Assembly (NCBI GenBank): GCA_032207245.1
Contig: CM063508.1
Span: 189,632,596 to 189,696,595, forward strand
From: Pardosa pseudoannulata
Lineage: Eukaryota > Arthropoda > Arachnida > Araneae > Lycosidae
Length of the DNA: 64,000 nt
Direction: 5' to 3'
The notes below the pieces were generated by a model. The model searched no databases, had not been told where the DNA came from, and saw only the letters and a program-made list of their open reading frames with translations. A program made the translations under genes and the position numbers. Positions within the stretch are counted from its first letter, which is position 1. Each line of letters begins with the position of its first letter. Shown in pieces: positions 42,101-56,005 of this stretch.

Positions 42101-45100
42101 AATGTGGTATGTGCGTGTTCGTCTTGAAGAGACCTACACGCCCATATATAATATTCAAGGTTTTAACAGGATTGAAAGGGCCTTTAGAGTGTCCCCATCT
42201 GAAAATACTGTGAAAAATATTCTAAAAATCTTCTTAAAACAGAAGGCACGTCATAACAGTATTTAAATGATGTTAAAGTCTAACAAATGTGGTATGTGCG
42301 TGTTCGTCTTGAAGAGACCTACACGCCCATATATAATATTCAATGTTTTAACCAAATTGAAAGGGCTTTTTGAGTGTCCCCATCTGAAAATACTGTGAAA
42401 AATATTCTAAAAATCTTCTTAAAACAGAAGGCACGTCATAACAGTATTTAAATGATGTTAAAATCTAACAAATGTGGTATGTGCGTGTTCGTCTTGAAGA
42501 GACCTACACGCCCATATATAATATTCAATGTTTTAACAGACTGAAAGGGCTTTTTGAGTGTCCCCATCTGAAAATACTGTGAAAAATATTCTAAATATCT
42601 TCTTAAAACAGAAGGCACGACATAACATTTTTTAAATGATGTTAAAGTCTAACAAATGTGGTATGTGCGTGTTCGTCTTGAAGAGACCTACACGCCCATA
42701 TATAATATTCAATGTTTTAACCAAATTGAAAGGGCTTTTTGAGTGTCCCCATCTGAAAATACTGTGAAAAATATTCTAAAAATCTTCTTAAAACAGAAGG
42801 CACGTCATAACAGTTTTTAAATGATGTTAAAGTCTAACAAATGTGGTATGTGCGTGTTCGTCTTGAAGAGACCTACACGCCCATATATAATATTCAATGT
42901 TTTAACAGAATTGAAAGGGCTTTTTGAGTGTCCCCATCTGAAAATACTGTGAAAAATATTCTAAAAATCTTCTTAAAACAGAAGGCACGACATAACATTG
43001 TTTAAATGATGTTAAAGTCTAACAAATGTGGTATGTGCGTGTTCGTCTTGAAGAGACCTACACGCCCATATATAATATTCAATGTTTTAACAGAATTGAA
43101 AGGGCTTTTTGAGTGTCCCCATCTGAAAATACTGTGAAAAATATTCTAAAAATCTTCTTAAAACAGAAGGCACGACATAACAGTATTTAAATGATGTTAA
43201 AGTCTAACAAATGTGGTATGTGCGTGTTCGTCTTGAAGAGACCTACACGCCCATATATAATATTCAATGTTTTAACCAAATTGAAAGGGCTTTTTGAGTG
43301 TCCCCATCTGAAAATACTGTGAAAAATATTCTAAAAATCTTCTTAAAACAGAAGGCACGTCATAACAGTATTTAAATGATGTTAAAGTCTAACAAATGTG
43401 GTATGTGCGTGTTCGTCTTGAAGAGACCTACACGCCCATATATAATATTCAATGTTTTAACAGAATTGAAAGGGCTTTTTGAGTGTCCCCATCTGAAAAT
43501 ACTGTGAAAAATATTCTAAAAATCTTCTTAAAACAGATGGCACGTCATAACAGTATTTAAATGATGTTAAAGTCTAACAAATGTGGTATGTGCGTGTTCG
43601 TCTTGAAGAGACCTACACGCCCATATATAATATTCAATGTTTTAACCAGAATTGAAAGGGCTTTTTGAGTGTCCCCATCTGAAAATACTGTGAAAAATAT
43701 TCTAAAAAATCTTCTTAAAACAGAAGGCACGACATAACAATGTTTAAATGATGTTAAAGTCTAACAAATGTGGTATGTGCGTGTTCGTCTTGAAGAGACC
43801 TACACGCCCATATATAATATTCAATGTTTTAACCAAATTGAAAGGGCTTTTTGAGTGTCCCCATCTGAAAATACTGTGAAAAATATTCTAAAAATCTTCT
43901 TAAAACAGAAGGCACGTCATAACAGTATTTAAATGATGTTAAAGTCTAACAAATGTGGTATGTGCGTGTTCGTCTTGAAGAGACCTACACGCCCATATAT
44001 AATATTCAATGTTTTAACAGAATTGAAAGGGCATTTTGAGTGTCCCCATCTGAAAATACTGTGAAAAATATTCTAAAAATCTTCTTAAAACAGAAGGCAC
44101 GTCATAACAGTATTTAAATGATGTTAAAGTCTAACAAATGTGGTATGTGCGTGTTCGTCTTGAAGAGACCTACACGCCCATATATAATATTCAATGTTTT
44201 AACAGATTGGAAAGGGCATTTTGAGTGTCCCCATCTGAAAATACTGTGAAAAATATTCTAAAAATCTTCTTAAAACAGAAGGCACGTCATAACAGTATTT
44301 AAATGATGTTAAAGTCTAACAAATGTGGTATGTGCGTGTTCGTCTTGAAGAGACCTACACGCCCATATATAATATTCATTGTTTTAACAGAATTGAAAGG
44401 GCTTTTTGAGTGTCCCCATCTGAAAATACTGTGAAAAATATTCTAAAAATCTTCTTAAAACAGAAGGCACGACATAACTATTTAAATGATGTTAAAGTCT
44501 AACAAATGTGGTATGTGCGTGTTCGTCTTGAAGAGACCTACACGCCCATATATAATATTCAATGTTTTAACAGAATTGAAAGGGCTTTTTGAGTGTCCCC
44601 ATCTGAAAATACTGTGAAAAATATTCTAAAAATCTTCTTAAAACAGAAGGCACGACATAACAGTATTTAAATGATGTTAAAGTCTAACAAATGTGGTATG
44701 TGCGTGTTCGTCTTGAAGAGACCTACACGCCCATATATAATATTCAATGTTTTAACCAAATTGAAAGGGCTTTTTGAGTGTCCCCATCTGAAAATACTGT
44801 GAAAAATATTCTAAAAATCTTCTTAAAACAGAAGGCACGTCATAACAGTATTTAAATGATGTTAAAGTCTAACAAATGTGGTATGTGCGTGTTCGTCTTG
44901 AAGAGACCTACACGCCCATATATAATATTCAATGTTTTAACAGAATTGAAAGGGCTTTTTGAGTGTCCCCATCTGAAAATACTGTGAAAAATATTCTAAA
45001 AATCTTCTTAAAACAGAAGGCACGACATAACAGTATTTAAATGATGTTAAAGTCTAACAAATGTGGTATGTGCGTGTTCGTCTTGAAGAGACCTACACGC

Positions 45101-48100
45101 CCATATATAATATTCAATGTTTTAACCAAATTGAAAGGGCTTTTTGAGTGTCCCCATCTGAAAATACTGTGAAAAATATTAAAAAATCTTCTTAAATCAG
45201 AAGGCACGTCATAACAGTATTTAAATGATGTTAAAATCTAACAAATGTGGTATGTGCGTGTTCGTCTTGAAGAGACCTACACGCCCATATATAATATTCA
45301 ATGTTTTAACAGACTGAAAGGGCTTTTTGAGTGTCCCCATCTGAAAATACTGTGAAAAATATTCTAAAAATCTTCTTAAAACAGAAGGCACGACATAACA
45401 GTATTTAAATGATGTTAAAGTCTAACAAATGTGGTATGTGCGTGTTCGTCTTGAAGAGACCTACACGCCCATATATAATATTCAATGTTTTAACAGAATT
45501 GAAAGGGCTTTTTGAGTGTCCCCATCTGAAAATACTGTGAAAAATATTCTAAAAATCTTCTTAAAACAGAAGGCACGACATAACAGTATTTAAATGATGT
45601 TAAAGTCTAACAAATGTGGTATGTGCGTGTTCGTCTTGAAGAGACCTACACGCCCATATATAATATTCAATGTTTTAACCAAATTGAAAGGGCTTTTTGA
45701 GTGTCCCCATCTGAAAATACTGTGAAAAATATTCTAAAAATCTTCTTAAAACAGAAGGCACGTCATAACAGTATTTAAATGATGTTAAAGTCTAACAAAT
45801 GTGGTATGTGCGTGTTCGTCTTGAAGAGACCTACACGCCCATATATAATATTCAATGTTTTAACCAGGATTGAAAGGGCCTTTTTGAGTGTCCCCATCTG
45901 AAAATACTGTGAAAAATATTCTAAAAATCTTCTTAAAACAGAAGGCACGTCATAACAGTATTTAAATGATGTTAAAGTCTAACAAATGTGGTATGTGCGT
46001 GTTCGTCTTGAAGAGACCTACACGCCCATATATAATATTCAATGTTTTAACAGAATTGAAAGGGCTTTTTGAGTGTCCCCATCTGAAAATACTGTGAAAA
46101 ATATTCTAAAAATCTTCTTAAAACAGAAGGCACGACATAACAGTTATTAAATGATGTTAAAGTCTAACAAATGTGGTATGTGCGTGTTCGTCTTGAACAG
46201 ACCTACACGCCCATATATAATATTCAATGTTTTAACAGAATTGAAAGGGCTTTTTGAGTGTCCCCATCTGAAAATACTGTGAAAAATATTCTAAAAATCT
46301 TCTTAAAACAGAAGGCACGACATAACAGTATTTAAATGATGTTAAAGTCTAACAAATGTGGTATGTGCGTGTTCGTCTTGAAGAGACCTACACGCCCATA
46401 TATAATATTCAATGTTTTAACAGAATTGAAAGGGCTTTTTGAGTGTCCCCATCTGAAAATACTGTGAAAAATATTCTAAAAATCTTCTTAAAACAGAAGG
46501 CACGACATAACATTTTAAATGATGTTAAAGTCTAACAAATGTGGTATGTGCGTGTTCGTCTTGAAGAGACCTACACGCCCATATATAATATTCAATGTTT
46601 TAACAAAATTGAAAGGGCTTTTTGAGTGTCCCCATCTGAAAATACTGTGAAAAATATTCTAAAAATCTTCTTAAAACAGAAGGCACGTCATAACAGTATT
46701 TAAATGATGTTAAAGTCTAACAAATGTGGTATGTGCGTGTTCGTCTTGAAGAGACCTACACGCCCATATATAATATTCAATGTTTTAACAGAAATGAAAG
46801 GGCTTTTTGAGTGTCCCCATCTGAAAATACTGTGAAAAATATTCTAAAAATCTTCTTAAAACAGAAGGCACGACATAACATTGTTTAAATGATGTTAAAG
46901 TCTAACAAATGTGGTATGTGCGTGTTCGTCTTGAAGAGACCTACACGCCCATATATAATATTCAATGTTTTAACAAATTGAAAGGGCTTTTTGAGTGTCC
47001 CCATCTGAAAATACTGTGAAAAATATTCTAAAAATCTTCTTAAAACAGAAGGCACGACATAACAGTATTTAAATGATGTTAAAGTCTAACAAATGTGGTA
47101 TGTGCGTGTTCGTCTTGAAGAGACCTACACGCCCATATATAATATTCAATGTTTTAACAGAATTGAAAGGGCTTTTTGAGTGTCCCCATCTGAAAATACT
47201 GTGAAAAATATTCTAAAAATCTTCTTAAAACAGAAGGCACGACATAACATTGTTTAAATGATGTTAAAGTCTAACAAATGTGGTATGTGCGTGTTCGTCT
47301 TGAAGAGACCTACACGCCCATATATAATATTCAATGTTTTAACCAAATTGAAAGGGCTTTTTGAGTGTCCACATCTGAAAATACTGTGAAAAATATTCTA
47401 AAAATCTTCTTAAAACAGAAGGCACGAAATAACAGTATTTAAATTATGTTAAAGTCTAACAAATGTGGTATGTGCGTGTTCGTCTTGAAGAGACCTACAC
47501 GCCCATATATAATATTCAATGTTTTAACCAAATTGAAAGGGCTTTTTGGGTGTCCCCATCTGAAAATACTGTGAAAAAGATTCTAAAAATCTTCTTAAAA
47601 CAGAAGGCACGACATAACAGTGTTTAAATGATGTTAAAGTCTAACAAATGTGGTATGTGCGTGTTCGTCTTGAAGAGACCTACACGCCCATATATAATAT
47701 TCAATGTTTTAACAGAATTGAAAGGGCTTTTTGAGTGTCCCCATCTGAAAATACTGTGAAAAATATTCTAAAAATCTTCTTAAAACAGAAGGCACGACAT
47801 AACAGTATTTAAATGATGTTAAAGTCTAACAAATGTGGTATGTGCGTGTTCGTCTTGAAGAGACCTACACGCCCATATATAATATTCAATGTTTTAACAG
47901 AATTGAAAGGGCTTTTTGAGTGTCCCCATCTGAAAATACTGTGAAAAATATTCTAAAAATCTTCTTAAAACAGAAGGCACGACATAACAGTATTTAAATG
48001 ATGTTAAAGTCTAACAAATGTGGTATGTGCGTGTTCGTCTTGAAGAGACCTACACGCCCATATATAATATTCAATGTTTTAACCAAATTGAAAGGGCTTT

Positions 48101-51100
48101 TTGAGTGTCCCCATCTGAAAATACTGTGAAAAATATTCTAAAAATCTTCTTAAAACAGAAGGCACGACATAACAGTATTTAAATGATATTAAAGTCTAAC
48201 AAATGTGGTATGTGCGTGTTCGTCTTGAAGAGACCTACACGCCCATATATAATATTCAATGTTTTAACAGAATTGAAAGGGCTTTTTGAGTGTCCCCATC
48301 TGAAAATACTGTGAAAAATATTCTAAAAATCTTCTTAAAACAGAAGGCACGACATAACAGTATTTAAATGATGTTAAAATCTAACAAATGTGGTATGTGC
48401 GTGTTCGTCTTGAAGAGACCTACACGCCCATATATAATATTCAATGTTTTAACCAAATTGAAAGGGCTTTTTGAGTGTCCCCATCTGAAAATACTGTGAA
48501 AAATATTCTAAAAATCTTCTTAAAACAGAAGGCACGACATAACAGTATTTAAATGATGTTAAAGTCTAACAAATGTGGTATGTGCGTGTTCGTCTTGAAG
48601 AGACCTACACGCCCATATATAATATTCAATGTTTTAACAGAATTGAAAGGGCTTTTTGAGTGTCCCCATCTGAAAATACTGTGAAAAATATTCTAAAAAT
48701 CTTCTTAAAACAGAAGGCACGACATAACAGTATTTAAATGATGTTAAAGTCTAACAAATGTGGTATGTGCGTGTTCGTCTTGAAGAGACCTACACGCCCA
48801 TATATAATATTCAATGTTTTAACAGATTGAAAGGGCTTTTTGAGTGTCCCCATCTGAAAATACTGTGAAAAATATTCTAAAAATCTTCTTAAAACAGAAG
48901 GCACGACATAACAGTATTTAAATGATGTTAAAGTCTAACAAATGTGGTATGTGCGTGTTCGTCTTGAAGAGACCTACACGCCCATATATAATATTCAATG
49001 TTTTAACCAAATTGAAAGGGCTTTTTGAGTGTCCCCATCTGAAAATACTGTGAAAAATATTCTAAAAATCTTCTTAAAACAGAAGGCACGACATAACAGT
49101 ATTTAAATGATGTTAAAGTCTAACAAATGTGGTATGTGCGTGTTCGTCTTGAAGAGACCTACACGCCCATATATAATATTCAATGTTTTAACAGAATTGA
49201 AAGGGCTTTTTGAGTGTCCCCATCTGAAAATACTGTGAAAAATATTCTAAAAATCTTCTTAAAACAGATGGCACGTCATAACAGTATTTAAATGATGTTA
49301 AAGTCTAACAAATGTGGTATGTGCGTGTTCGTCTTGAAGAGACCTACACGCCCATATATAATATTCAATGTTTTAACCAAATTGAAAGGGCTTTTTGAGT
49401 GTCCCCATCTGAAAATACTGTGAAAAATATTCTAAAAATCTTCTTAAAACAGAAGGCACGACATAACATTCTTTAAATGATGTTAAAGTCTAACAAATGT
49501 GGTATGTGCGTGTTCGTCTTGAAGAGACCTACACGCCCATATATAATATTCAATGTTTTAACCAATTTGAAAGGGCTTTTTGAGTGTCCCCATCTGAAAA
49601 TACTGTGAAAAATATTCTAAAAATCTTCTTAAAACAGAAGGCACGACATAACAGTATTTAAATGATGTTAAAGTCTAACAAATGTGGTATGTGCGTGTTC
49701 GTCTTGAAGAGACCTACACGCCCATATATAATATTCAATGTTTTAACCAAATTGAAAGGGCTTTTTGAGTGTCCACATCTGAAAATACTGTGAAAAATAT
49801 TCTAAAAATCTTCTTAAAACAGAAGGCACGACATAACAGTATTTAAATGATGTTAAAGTCTAACAAATGTGGTATGTGCGTGTTCGTCTTGAAGAGACCT
49901 ACACGCCCATATATAATATTCAATGTTTTAACCAAATTGAAAGGGCTTTTTGAGTGTCCCCATCTGAAAATACTGTGAAAAATATTCTAAAAATCTTCTT
50001 AAAACAGAAGGCACGTCATAACAGTATTTAAATGATGTTAAAGTCTAACAAATGTGGTATGTGCGTGTTCGTCTTGAAGAGACCTACACGCCCATATATA
50101 ATATTCAATGTTTTAACAGAATTGAAAGGGCTTTTTGAGTGTCCCCATCTGAAAATACTGTGAAAAATATTCTAAAAATCTTCTTAAAACAGAAGGCACG
50201 ACATAACAGTGTTTAAATGATGTTAAAGTCTAACAAATGTGGTATGTGCGTGTTCGTCTTGAAGAGACCTACACGCCCATATATAATATTTAATGTTTTA
50301 ACAGAATTGAAAGGGCTTTTTGAGTGTCCCCATCTGAAAATACTGTGAAAAATATTCTAAAAATCTTCTTAAAACAGAAGGCACGTCATAACAGTATTTA
50401 AATGATGTTAAAGTCTAACAAATGTGGTATGTGCGTGTTCGTCTTGAAGAGACCTACACGCCCATATAATATTCAATGTTTTAACAGAATTAAAAGGGCT
50501 TTTTGAGTGTCCCCATCTGAAAATACTGTGAAAAATATTCTAAAAATCTTCTTAAAACAGAAGGCACGACATAACATTGTTTAAATGATGTTAAAGTCTA
50601 ACAAATGTGGTATGTGCGTGTTCGTCTTGAAGAGACCTACACGCCCATATATAATATTCAATGTTTTAACAGAATTGAAAGGGCTTTTTGAGTGTCCCCA
50701 TCTGAAAATACTGTGAAAAATATTCTAAAAATCTTCTTAAAACAGAAGGCACGACATAACATTTAAATGATGTTAAAGTCTAACAAATGTGGTATGTGCG
50801 TGTTCGTCTTGAAGAGACCTACACGCCCATATATAATATTCAATGTTTTAACAGAATTGAAAGGGCTTTTTGAGTGTCCCCATCTGAAAATACTGTGAAA
50901 AATATTCTAAAAATCTTCTTAAAACAGAAGGCACGACATAACATTATTTAAATGATGTTAAAGTCTAACAAATGTGGTATGTGCGTGTTCGTCTTGAAGA
51001 GACCTACACGCCCATATATAATATTCAATGTTTTAACCAAATTGAAAGGGCTTTTTGAGTGTCCCCATCTGAAAATACTGTGAAAAATATTCTAAAAATC

Positions 51101-54100
51101 TTCTTAAAACAGAAGGCACGACATAACAGTATTTAAATGATGTTAAAGTCTAACAAATGTGGTATGTGCGTGTTCGTCTTGAAGAGACCTACACGCCCAT
51201 ATATAATATTCAATGTTTTAACCAAATTGAAAGGGCTTTTTGAGTGTCCCCATCTGAAAATACTGTGAAAAATATTCTAAAAATCTTCTTAAAACAGAAG
51301 GCACGACATAACAGTATTTAAATGATGTTAAAGTCTAACAAATGTGGTATGTGCGTGTTCGTCTTGAAGAGACCTACACGCCCATATATAATATTCAATG
51401 TTTTAACAAATTGAAAGGGCTTTTTGAGTGTCCCCATCTGAAAATACTGTGAAAAATATTCTAAAAATCTTCTTAAAACAGAAGGCACGACATAACAGTA
51501 TTTAAATGATGTTAAAGTCTAACAAATGTGGTATGTGCGTGTTCGTCTTGAAGAGACCTACACGCCCATATATAATATTCAATGTTTTAACAGAATTGAA
51601 AGGGCTTTTTGAGTGTCCCCATCTGAAAATACTGTGAAAAATATTCTAAAAATCTTCTTAAAACAGAAGGCACGACATAACAGTATTTAAATGATGTTAA
51701 AGTCTAACAAATGTGGTATGTGCGTGTTCGTCTTGAAGAGACCTACACGCCCATATATAATATTCAATGTTTTAACTGACTGAAAGGGCTTTTTGAGTGT
51801 CCCCATCTGAAAATACTGTGAAAAATATTCTAAAAATCTTCTTAAAACAGAAGGCACGACATAACAGTATTTAAATGATGTTAAAGTCTAACAAATGTGG
51901 TATGTGCGTGTTCGTCTTGAAGAGACCTACACGCCCATATATAATATTCAATGTTTTAACAGATTTGAAAGGGCTTTTTGAGTGTCCCCATCTGAAAATA
52001 CTGTGAAAAAGATTCTAAAAATCTTCTTAAAACAGAAGGCACGACATAACAGTATTTAAATGATGTTAAAGTCTAACAAATGTGGTATGTGCGTGTTCGT
52101 CTTGAAGAGACCTACACGCCCATATATAATATTCAATGTTTTAACAGACTGAAAGGGCTTTTTGAGTGTCCCCATCTGAAAATACTGTGAAAAATATTCT
52201 AAAAATCTTCTTAAAACAGAAGGCACGACATAACAGTATTTAAATGATGTTAAAGTCTAACAAATGTGGTATGTGCGTGTTCGTCTTGAAGAGACCTACA
52301 CGCCCATATATAATATTCAATGTTTTAACAGAATTGAAAGGGCTTTTTGAGTGTCCCCATCTGAAAATACTGTGAAAAATATTCTAAAAATCTTCTTAAA
52401 ACAGAAGGCACGACATAACAGTATTTAAATGATGTTAAAGTCTAACAAATGTGGTATGTGCGTGTTCGTCTTGAAGAGACCTACACGCCCATATATAATA
52501 TTCAATGTTTTAACAGACTTGAAAGGGCTTTTTGAGTGTCCCCATCTGAAAATACTGTGAAAAATATTCTAAAAATCTTCTTAAAACAGAAGGCACGACA
52601 TAACAGTATTTAAATGATGTTAAAGTCTAACAAATGTGGTATGTGCGTGTTCGTCTTGAAGAGACCTACACGCCCATATATAATATTCAATGTTTTAACC
52701 AAAGTGAAAGGGCTTTTTGAGTGTCCCCATCTGAAAATACTGTGAAAAATATTCTAAAAATCTTCTTAAAACAGAAGGCACGACATAACAGTATTTAAAT
52801 GATGTTAAAGTCTAACAAATGTGGTATGTGCGTGTTCGTCTTGAAGAGACCTACACGCCCATATATAATATTCAATGTTTTAACCAAATTGAAAGGGCTT
52901 TTTGAGTGTCCACATCTGAAAATACTGTGAAAAATATTCTAAAAATCTTCTTAAAACAGAAGGCACGTCATAACAGTATTTAAATGATGTTAAAGTCTAA
53001 CAAATGTGGTATGTGCGTGTTCGTCTTGAAGAGACCTACACGCCCATATATAATATTCAATGTTTTAACCAAATTGAAAGGGGTTTTTTGAGTGTTCACA
53101 TCTGAAAATTTTGTGAAAAATATTCTAAATATCTTCTTAAAACAGAAGGCACGACATAACAGTATTTAAATGATGTTAAAGTCTAACAAATGTGGTATGT
53201 GCGTGTTCGTCTTGAAGAGACCTACACGCCCATATATAATATTCAATGTTTTAACCAAATTGAAAGGGCTTTTTGAGTGTCCCCATCTGAAAATACTGTG
53301 AAAAATATTCTAAAAATCTTCTTAAAACAGAAGGCACGACATAACATTGTTTAAATGATGTAAAGTCTAACAAATGTGGTATGTGCGTGTTCGTCTTGAA
53401 GAGACCTACACGCCCATATATAATATTCAATGTTTTAACAGAATTCAAAGGGCTTTTTGAGTGTCCCCATCTGAAAATACTGTGAAAAATATTCTAAATA
53501 TCTTCTTAAAACAGAAGGCACGACATAACATTTTTTAAATGATGTTAAAGTCTAACAAATGTGGTATGTGCGTGTTCGTCTTGAAGAGACCTACACGCCC
53601 ATATATAATATTCAATGTTTTAACAGAACTGAAAGGGCTTTTTGAGTGCCCCCATCTGAAAATACTGTGAAAAATATTCTAAAAATCTTCTTAAAACAGA
53701 AGGCACGACATAACATTTTTTAAATGATGTTAAAGTCTAACAAATGTGGTATGTGCGTGTTCGTCTTGAAGAGACCTACACGCCCATATATAATATTCAA
53801 TGTTTTAACCAAATTGAAAGGGCTTTTTGAGTGTCCCCATCTGAAAATACTGTGAAAAATATTCTAAAAATCTTCTTAAAACAGAAGGCACGTCATAACA
53901 GTATTTAAATGATGTTAAAGTCTAACAAATGTGGTATGTGCGTGTTCGTCTTGAAGAGACCTACACGGCCATATATAATATTCAATGTTTTAACCAAATT
54001 GAAAGGGCTTTTTGAGTGTCCCCATCTGAAAATACTGTGAAAAATATTCTAAAAATCTTCTTAAAACAGAAGGCACGTCATAACAGTATTTAAATGATGT

Positions 54101-54910
54101 TAAAGTCTAACAAATGTGGTATGTGCGTGTTCGTCTTGAAGAGACCTACACGCCCATATATAATATTTCAATGTTTTAACCAAATTGAAAGGGCTTTTTG
54201 AGTGTCCCCATCTGAAAATACTGTGAAAAATATTCTAAAAATCTTCTTAAAACAGAAGGCACGTCATAACAGTATTTAAATGATGTTAAAGTCTAACAAA
54301 TGTGGTATGTGCGTGTTCGTCTTGAAGAGACCTACACGCCCATATATAATATTCAATGTTTTAACCAAATTGAAAGGGCTTTTTGAGTGTCCCCATCTGA
54401 AAATACTGTGAAAAATATTCTAAAAATCTTCTTAAAACAGAAGGCACGACATAATTATTTAAATGATGTTAAAGTCTAACAAATGTGGTATGTGCGTGTT
54501 CGTCTTGAAGAGACCTACACGCCCATATATAATATTCAATGTTTTAACAGAATTGAAAGGGCTTTTTGAGTGTCCCCATCTGAAAATACTGTGAAAAATA
54601 TTCTAAAAATCTTCTTAAAACAGAAGGCACGACATAACAGTATTTAAATGATGTTAAAGTCTAACAAATGTGGTATGTGCGTGTTCGTCTTGAAGAGACC
54701 TACACGCCCATATATAATATTCAATGTTTTAACCAAATTGAAAGGGCTTTTTGAGTGTCCCCATCTGAAAATACTGTGAAAATACTAAAAATCTTCTTAA
54801 AACAGAAGGCACTACATAACATTATTTAAATGATGTTAAAGTCTAACAAATGTGGTATGTGCGTGTTCGTCTTGAAGAGACCTACACGCCCATATATAAT
54901 ATTCAATGTT
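39200..54910 (+). repeat. Right variant domain of the array (mostly GATGTT / ACGCCC copies)
   Basis: From about 39.2 kb to the edge nearly every copy has GATGTT and ACGCCC. The spacer variants CATTGTTT and CAATGTTT, rare on the left, recur here, for example at 39,484, 41,887, 42,987, 43,738, 46,870, 47,245, 50,577 and 53,348. Sequence diversity at the sites that vary on the left is therefore lower, although private changes such as those at 47,370-47,580 and 53,080-53,130 occur. This reads as a segment amplified later or homogenised separately from the left domain. Confidence 0.65.
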
Positions 54911-56005
54911 TTAACCAAATTGAAAGGGCTTTTTGAGTGTCCCCATCTGAAAATACTGAAAAAATACTAAAAATCTTATTAAAGCGAAGGAACGCCATAA
55001 TTTTATTTAAATGATGTTAAAGTCTAACAAATGTGGTATGTGCGTGTTCGTCTTGAAGAGACCTACACGCCCATATATAATATTCAATGTTTTAACCAAA
55101 TTGAAAGGCGTTTTGAGTGTCCAGATCTGACAATACTCAGAAAAAAATTCTAAAAATTTACTTAAAAGGGAATGAACGCCATAACATTATTAAAATTATC
55201 TTAAAGTCTAACAAATATGGTATGTGCGTGTTCGTCGTGAAGTGACATACAAGCCCGTTTATAATATTCAATGTTTTAACCGAATTGAAAGGGGTTTTTG
55301 AGTGTCCCCATCTGACAATAAGATTAAAAATATACTAAAAATCTTATTAAAAGAGAAGGAACGCCATTACAGTGTTTAATTTATGTTAAAAATTAACAAG
55401 TGTGGTATGTGCGTGTTCGTCTTGAAGAGACCTACACGCCTATATATAATATTTCATGTTTTAACCGAATTGAATTGGCTTTTTGAGTGTCCCCATCTGA
55501 CAATACGGTGAAAAAAAATTCTATCTAAAAAAATCTATTGAAAAGAGAAGGAACGCCATAAGAGTATTTAACTTATATTAAAGTCTAACAAATGTGGTAT
55601 GTGCGTGTTTGCAGTCTCATTTATAATATTTATTGGTTTAAAAAAATCTAAAGGCCATTTGAAGTGTCTCTATATGACAATAGGGTTAAAAATACTCTAA
55701 AATTCTTCTTTATAGAGTATGTACGCATTAAGAGTGATTAAATTACGTTTGAGTCAAATAAATGTTTTATGTACGTGTTTCTCTTGAATAGACTTAAACG
55801 CTCATATATAATATTGAACTGTTTAAAAGAATGGAAATTGCGTTTTGTGGGTCCCTGTATTTCAATATAGTGAATAATATACAAAAAATATTTTTAAAAA
55901 TGAAGGATTTAATGAACGTTGATTAAATTATGTTTATATGAGTAAAATGTATGTTTGTTTTTATTATGAAGAAATCTACGCACTTATTTTTAGTATTTAA
56001 TCGGT
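54911..56005 (+). repeat. Decaying edge of the satellite array
   Basis: The last copies can be followed by the TTAAC-equivalent anchors at about 54,911, 55,092, 55,276, 55,461, 55,637 and 55,823. Divergence rises stepwise: the copy at 54,911 has a handful of changes and short deletions, those at 55,092-55,460 have many, and those after 55,637 are only just alignable. The final recognisable motif is the TAGTATTTAAT near 55,990-56,000. The copy ending at 55,637 has lost about 16 bp after its TGTGCGTGTT motif. This is the usual picture at the border of a satellite, where unequal exchange and conversion homogenise the interior but not the edge. Confidence 0.93.

Larger units (their letters stand above)
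1..54910 (+). repeat. Main homogeneous satellite array, 185-bp monomer, head-to-tail
   Basis: The sequence repeats with a 185-bp step: the TTAAC anchor falls at 1, 186 and 371 and continues to 54,911, giving about 297 copies. All copies have the same orientation, with no inversion, no inserted transposon and no unrelated spacer. Most copies differ from each other at only a few positions, and single-base indels in short A or T runs account for small length changes. One consensus copy has 61 G or C in 185 bases. The array starts before base 1. Because 185 is not a multiple of 3, the reading frame changes each copy and the tandem array cannot encode a simple repeated protein. The length near one nucleosome repeat, the size of the array and the A-tract phasing are typical of centromeric or pericentromeric satellites; that role is inference. 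I do not recognise the family. Confidence 0.98.

Noticed and set aside
1..54910. Fixed higher-order repeat of n monomers
   Set aside because: Marked variants such as GAAGATACTGTGAAAAGTATT recur at irregular spacings (2,995; 5,585; 10,025; 12,425; 18,531; 22,040), so no constant multiple of 185 bp stood out by eye. A computed self-alignment could still reveal one.
1..56005. CRISPR array
   Set aside because: The repeat is regular, but there are no unique spacers: the whole 185-bp unit repeats, and there are no cas genes.
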